NCBI GenBank assembly: GCA_013399855.1
Contig: VXAY01002875.1
Coordinates: forward strand, 772 to 64,771
Origin: Oxyruncus cristatus
Lineage: Eukaryota > Chordata > Aves > Passeriformes > Cotingidae
DNA length: 64,000 nucleotides
Direction of reading: 5' to 3'
A program made the translations under genes and the position numbers. Of the stretch, positions 59,201-64,000 are shown one piece after another; position 1 is the stretch's first letter, and each line of letters starts with the position of its first letter. Under the pieces are notes generated by a model. The model made no database searches and was not told where the DNA came from. It saw only the letters and a program-made list of their open reading frames with translations.

Positions 59201-62064
59201 CGGAGTGTGCACGTTGAGTAAAAAAACTGAGCGTGGGGGATAGGGAAGGGAAGATGAACAAGATCAATTTTTACATCTTTATTCTTTCCCGTAGCCAATA
59301 AAACACTGCTCTTCTCAGAAGATACACCATTAAATTTTCAATTTAGAACTGTATACCAGGAAATAAGACTTCCATGACACCCTTCAGAGATTATCCCAGA
59401 GCTTAAGAGATTTCACACTCTAACAGCTCCCAAAAATACTCTGACTACATGTTTCCTTTGTCAGCCACATCCTAATATAGTACTAGATATAGTACTAGAT
59501 AAGTCCTCTACCCCCGGGCTGTTTATACTCCTCAGAGAACTGAGGAATTTTATGCCACGTAGACCGTTAGAAAGATCAAGATCTTTTAATCTTTCCTCTC
59601 ATCCACTCTTGACACCGAAAAGTGCTTGTATTTCTTGCCAAAATATCAGGGTGGGTTTCCCTTTCCGTGGATGAGGTCCTATCACCGTCTGCAGAATTGC
59701 AGGTGTGCTCTCATCTGATTCAAGTGTGCAAAAAAGCCCATCCAAGTCCTTTGATTCTCTTGCACACAAAACCCCCAAAATGCAAGTTTTGTTTTCAAGG
59801 CTAAAGCAGCAAGAACTCCAGGAGGCCTTGTCTGTGCTATTTTCATGAGCCTGATCTTCTAACATCGGTGGAAATAGTTTCAGTCACTTGTAGGGTCTTG
59901 GATCAAGTCCAAAACTTAAAGAACAAAAGCAAGGAGAAAATGAGGCATTAACTTCAAATGCAGCTGCCTGGAATTCCTGCCTTGAAGTGGGAATGGAACA
60001 ACGTTGAGGGTAACTGAAAGGATTTTTTAAATTAAAAAGAACAGGACAAAGAGCATGTTTTAACTTTCTAATTGAAAAGAAAAAAAGTGGTTTGGAAAAT
60101 ATTTTGTGAAACTGTTTTGAATTAACTTATTTATTCAGCCAAGGGAATATTCCACTCACATTCACCGGAAGAATGAAAACTTGAATGTCACAGTATTTAC
60201 TTTGATGTTCTCTTCATAAATTTGAGCTTATTAGTGTCTTTACACAACATGCAAGTTCTCAGGCTGCCTTCTACATTCAAGAAAATCTAAACAGAACGAT
60301 GTGAGGACAGTCGGCACATTCAGGTACTTCACAAATGTATAGTTCCAGAAGGTTGCAGGATGTGTAACAGCTTTATCCTCACCAGGAGAAAGTCAGTTCC
60401 CAACCTTACTAAGCCACAGTTTTGCACAGGGGAGCTACTCAAATGCTAACAGAACGAGAGGCTGTACACACAGTTCATAATGCGTCAAAACACGTAACCA
60501 AATCCCATGTCATGTGTACACAGCTAGAAGAAAGCCTGGTTGCATGTGTTACGTGTGCATTATGATCCTTGGCTGCCCTCCAGCCAGATGTTTTCATGTC
60601 AGCTAATTCTCGCTGAGAACGTTACATGTTACATGCTCAGAATTCATTGCTCCCTCCTTCTTGCTCACAGAAGGTCTTACAATCACTCTGTATTATCACG
60701 ACAACCTGAGACTGACTGTTCCCCACAGGTCTGCTGCATCACAAGACTTGCACACTTTTTCGAGATTGGGTCATTAATTATCTGCTCTGTGACTAATTTT
60801 TCTAAAATCAAAACAAACACTGTAAGGCACCCATCAAAGAAATGCCATCTCTCTGTCTCCCCGGATATTTTGCTAATGTATAGTCTAGTATAGTTCCAGT
60901 ATGGCTAAGAAGGAGGAAAAGGCTTCTTTTTTCTGCTCTTATCTTCAAAATGGTCCAGTCAGTAAAGCTGAGCCAAAAGAAAATATTAAAGAAAAGCAAG
61001 AAGTGAACTGAAAAGGACATCTTGCATCTTTTAACAACAAACCAAACAATCATTGCACTGCTTGCTTTGTAAATCTTACAGAAGAGCCCCTCCTTAGCTC
61101 AGGCTGCCTATTTCTTAAAAAACAAAGGCAAGCAGAACTAGCTGCAGGCAAGGAAGTACATTAGCATTTGAATTCATTCTTGTATATCTTCAGAAGGAAA
61201 AACTCTCTTAAAAGCAACCTAAGGAACTTCTTCAACTGTATTCTGGCAAAATTAGAGACTTGAAGATTTCTGAAGTCTTTATAGTTCCTTAAAAACAAAC
61301 TGGGAAATGGTAAAAAAAACCCCCACAGACTGCTGCCAATTTCAAAACAGGATGTTTTTGTTGTTGATGACTGTAATTAGGACCAGTGACCTTGAAAATG
61401 TAAACAACCCATCCATTACCTCTTCTCTTCTAATTATTGTTGCAAATATTTTTTTGTCTTTATAAACTTGTCTGTGTGAGTAGTTAAGAGTTCATACTGA
61501 GGCAAAGACCAGAGCTTCCACGGGACTAAAAGCACTAGCATCCAATGTCACCAGCTAGTTCAAAGGAAAAGGAAGTGAGAAGGAGGAAGAAAGTATGTAG
61601 TATATGGCTAGTGATTTAAAATCAGGGTGGCTGTTATCAGCACACAGAAAAAGCAAGACAGAAAAGCCACCCCTGCAAGAAAGGCATTACAAGTACTGCT
61701 GTAGAAAGCCCCTGGAGAAAACCTGCTGGAGAAAACCTTGGAAAGTGCCCAGTCTCCTTAGACAGCAAGGAGGAAGTTCTGCAGCTTTCTCAACACATAA
61801 TCTTGCAGTCAGAAACCCGACACCCGAGTCCTTACCTTTTGATGTCCAAATTCATTCAATATTGTGCCCAGCTTCTTTGTGCTGCTGTGAAGTTTGTGAG
61901 CAGCAATGGCTGGATTGGGATCCCTCCAGTCAATGGACAGGCGATGGTACCAGAGGTGCCGACCCTCCTGGATGTGCGCCGACTTGATGCTGGGGTCAAA
62001 GCGATGCACCTCACACCCGCTGCTGGCCATGCCGACCTCAAACTGGTTGTCATCACTGCCTAGC
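46952..62064 (-). CDS. METTL24: METTL24, methyltransferase-like protein 24 (FkbM-like), last two exons; 5' partial in window
   Basis: Joined on the minus strand: 62064-61836, then 47266-46952 (stop TAG at 46954-46952). Together they encode the C-terminal ~180 residues. I recognise METTL24 from [19 protein letters not shown] (SAM-binding region), [27 protein letters not shown], then [20 protein letters not shown] (the FkbM-family D-x-L-K-x-D-x-E hallmark), [30 protein letters not shown], and the C-terminus [12 protein letters not shown]. The junction is GHQK|IDVLK in phase 0 with GT-AG. The N-terminal exons, with any signal or membrane anchor, lie past base 64,000. The substrate is unknown; methyltransferase activity is inferred from the family. 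It is convergent with CDC40, as in human. Confidence 0.95.
49616..49628. repeat. Poly-G run, 13 G
   Basis: Thirteen consecutive G in the METTL24 intron (poly-C in the transcript sense). Confidence 0.9.
52945..53139 (+). mobile_element. Possible non-LTR retrotransposon reverse-transcriptase remnant
   Basis: The frame reads [13 protein letters not shown], then [19 protein letters not shown]. This resembles the K-T-[EK]-V-[LM]-Y-x-x-P ... I-x-[IV]-x-[GN] ... F-x-Y-L-G-S segment that follows the active site in some LINE reverse transcriptases. The match is short, the LGS motif is lost, and I see no flanking ORF. Tentative. Confidence 0.3.
54063..54080. repeat. (TG)n microsatellite
   Basis: TG units with one A interruption at 54067. 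Confidence 0.85.
58385..59009 (+). mobile_element. Degraded CR1 LINE (reverse-transcriptase end to 3' region)
   Basis: Shows CAACACTGTGTCCCACAG, GAGTGCCACAAGGCC, CTGTTCAACATCTTTATCAG, ATGGATGACACCAAATTGG and AAATTCAACAAGGACAAACA, in CR1 order, then the 3' part (GCCACCAAGATGGCTGCAAG, TTCAACCTAGGAG, AAGATCCCTTCTGGTTTGAA). The conserved FADD catalytic motif now reads FMDD, and there are internal deletions, so it is inactive. Antisense to METTL24. Confidence 0.8.
61836..62064 (-). CDS. METTL24: METTL24 penultimate coding exon
   Basis: 229 bases; the first base completes a split codon, then 76 codons from [10 protein letters not shown] to LNEFGHQK. Carries the SAM-binding motif region GSDDNQFE and the acidic residue after beta-2 (GCEVHRFDP). 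Donor GTAAGG; acceptor TTTGGCAG preceded by a TTTG repeat tract. Confidence 0.95.
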
Positions 62065-64000
62065 CTGCCAAAAAAACAAACAAACAAACAAAAAAACACC
62101 ACCAAAAAACATGTAACTATTAATGCTGCAAAAAGAACTATTAGTGGGTAGGACATTCTGAGGATGAACTGGCTTAAACAGAAAGTTCAAGCTCAATGCA
62201 GTATGATTAGAACACAGGGCTCTGTTCAAGTCAAGAACTAAACCACTTTTAGCCAGGCTGATAAACTTTGCAAAGAGCATTTTCTTACTTTAGAAGTTGA
62301 AAAAATTTATAATGAAGTAAATTAAACGTTGGAGTCTTTGTGCTGTCATTATTTATGTTCATATTTTATATTTCTATATATTTCTCTATTTTCAATTTGT
62401 TTTTTTCTTGACAAGTTTACAATACTTTTCTTAGTCCCCATTGCACAAACTTCCAGTAAGAAAAGCATAAACAGAAGAGCCAATATATTTAAAATTTATA
62501 CAATACTCTTTTGTAAAAAAACTGGCATATTTCACACCACTTCTAATCATCTGGTGTTACAAAGATGAACCACAGTGACCACCAGTATGGACAAGATACA
62601 AGTACCAAATGCCTCTCTTTCTCTGCAGACAGGAAGACATAGATAAAAAAAGAAAATTTAAAAATAACCAATTTACAACAGTAGCAGATTTGTTATATAG
62701 ACTTAAGAGAAATATTGCTGCTAATTTGGTGAAGATCCCAAAGAATAAGAAAAATTAATAGCCCTATCATACAGCAGTACTGTCTCAGTCCCTACCTCTG
62801 CGAGGAGAAGACATATTTTACATGCCTGTGCCATATTCCCACCTCCTACAGCCTATTGGTTCACACAAGGTGCACTAAAACTAAAAAAATCTGGTATTTA
62901 TCATTAGAGTCACATCTGGACCATTGGCCTTCTCTACTCCGTAAAACAGGATGTTCTCTTCCTTCATACTCCTTCAAGCTTGTTCCAAATGTGATTCAAA
63001 TCATGCACTGATCATTAAACCTTAACAAAACTAACACACGTGTAGCACTAAGAAGAGAATCAAGATTTTTAAACAGTACTTGAACCAGCTGTGCTAATTG
63101 AGACTGTCCACTATGTACTAACAGCACGGCATTTATCTCTCATGCACAAACCACTGCAGGGCAGAACTCTCAGATGTGCTGCCAGAGCAGTACACTACTG
63201 CTACACTACACCACAGTAATTCCTAGAAACGGTGTGAGTATGAAATGATTTTGGCTATTTGCGTCAATACATAAAACGCGATCCATTTTAAATCATGGTA
63301 CAACAGCGGGCCAGCACTAAATGTTTTACATAGGTGACATACTAGTAAACCAAAATTAATTCAACTCATGAAACAATGTTCAAAAGAGCGTATGTTTTGG
63401 AAGTTACCAATATGGTATGACACTTGCTGTAACACTGGTTTAAGCACAGTGTAGTGATATCCTATGAGGTGGTCGTCTCCTCAGCCATCTTCCCTTTTGC
63501 GTGTCCTGGGAAAGTATGAGGAGACAGGGTTTGCAAAAACAGCCCAGCATGCTGTTAAGAACTCTATTCCACAGGATTCCAACCCGTACAGCCATGTAGG
63601 AGGAAAAGAGAGGAGTTTTCTTTTAATACATTCTACACACATTAGGAAAAAAGTTCAGAAGTTAACTAAGTGAATCGACATGTTTGTTTGCACGTGGCTC
63701 TCTACAGAAGGGACGCTGATGGACAAAGACCAGTGTAATCCCTTAGGAATGAGAAACTGGCTAAAAATGAACAACGTGCGAATTGTTGGGGGCAGTTACA
63801 GCATTAGAGTGAAGAGCCTGCCAGCAACTGATGGCCACATGTGTCTATAACACACTTCTAACTGTATCAGCTGGTATAATCCACAGGGCTGGATGCTTTG
63901 CTGTAGACAAACCTCAGGCTGCCTCCAAACAGTTTGCTACTTGTGTGGACTGCAAAGGGAGGTTTCACTGTGGTGAAAAACAGAAAAAAAAAATAAAGAT
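62065..64000 (-). other. METTL24: METTL24 upstream intron (partial)
   Basis: Intron sequence on the 5' side of the penultimate exon, continuing out of the window. No further METTL24 exon, repeat or other gene recognised in these 1.9 kb, apart from the CAAA tract at its end. Confidence 0.85.
62070..62107. repeat. (CAAA)n / A-rich tract, the METTL24 acceptor pyrimidine tract on the minus strand
   Basis: Four CAAA units (C at 62077, 62081, 62085 and 62089) flanked by A-runs. On the transcribed strand this is TTTG/T-rich and sits immediately before the GGCAG acceptor. Confidence 0.9.

Larger units (their letters stand above)
47267..61835 (-). other. METTL24: METTL24 last intron
   Basis: 14.6-kb intron from donor GTAAGG (61835-61830) to acceptor TTGTTGCAG. 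It holds one diverged CR1 (58385-59009), a 13-G run (49616-49628), a TG microsatellite (54063-54080), a 16-base palindrome (52545-52560), and a possible LINE reverse-transcriptase remnant (52945-53139). Longer ORFs (50647-51105 plus; 56470-56913 minus) are unrecognised. No extra METTL24 exon is needed, because the protein reads continuously across this intron. Confidence 0.9.

Noticed and set aside
61809..61835. C-terminal extension VRTRVSGF after GHQK
   Set aside because: Read-through of the GTAAGG donor; the true mRNA splices to 47266.
62065..62156. Hydrophobic N-terminal segment of the ORF over the penultimate METTL24 exon, resembling a membrane anchor
   Set aside because: It is translation of the T-rich/TTTG acceptor tract in intron, not protein.
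1..64000. CRISPR arrays, prokaryotic operons, tRNA, rRNA or integrated phage
   Set aside because: No regularly spaced repeats and no cloverleaf or rRNA sequence seen; the gene structure is plainly spliced vertebrate.

Overview
The window is vertebrate nuclear DNA, most likely from a bird. It has long GT-AG introns, a low repeat load, and several CR1 LINE fragments. One of these ends in the CR1 3' signature (ATTCTGTGATTCTATGA), which is typical of birds and also occurs in other sauropsids. The species cannot be fixed from the sequence. I found no bacterial-style operon, CRISPR array, rRNA or tRNA. Two genes are supported, and they lie tail to tail.

(1) CDC40 (the PRP17 splicing factor, a WD40 protein) is on the + strand from base 1 to about 35,280. 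Fifteen coding exons can be joined in frame, every junction GT-AG, from the middle of exon 1 to the TAA stop at 34998-35000. The visible protein is 567 residues. It lacks only the first dozen or so N-terminal residues, which lie upstream of base 1. The N-terminal third is conserved in the CDC40 family, and the C-terminal half holds seven WD repeats. A CpG-rich segment covers exon 1 and the start of intron 1. An AATAAA with GU-rich sequence after it closes the gene. Introns 3 and 4 carry CR1 fragments, and intron 5 contains an assembly gap inside a poly-A tract.

(2) About 35,280-46,951 is an intergenic stretch without a gene I can support. It holds one well-preserved 0.77-kb CR1 (43541-44312, minus), microsatellites and a GC-rich patch at 41.2-42.4 kb with many overlapping unsupported ORFs.

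(3) METTL24 (a FkbM-like methyltransferase) is on the minus strand. Its last two coding exons are here: the terminal exon at 46952-47266 and the penultimate exon at 61836-62064. A 14.6-kb intron separates them, and the rest of the gene lies beyond base 64,000. The CDC40/METTL24 pair in this orientation is the known arrangement on human 6q21, so this is conserved synteny.

The two gene products are not known to work together. CDC40 acts in the second step of pre-mRNA splicing, and METTL24 is a poorly characterised putative methyltransferase. I did not find a convincing new biological system. The items most worth checking are a strong cryptic splice acceptor in CDC40 intron 3, a METTL24 splice acceptor whose pyrimidine tract is a TTTG microsatellite, an ancient antisense CR1 reverse-transcriptase remnant, and candidate conserved noncoding blocks in CDC40 intron 12 and the METTL24 intron.
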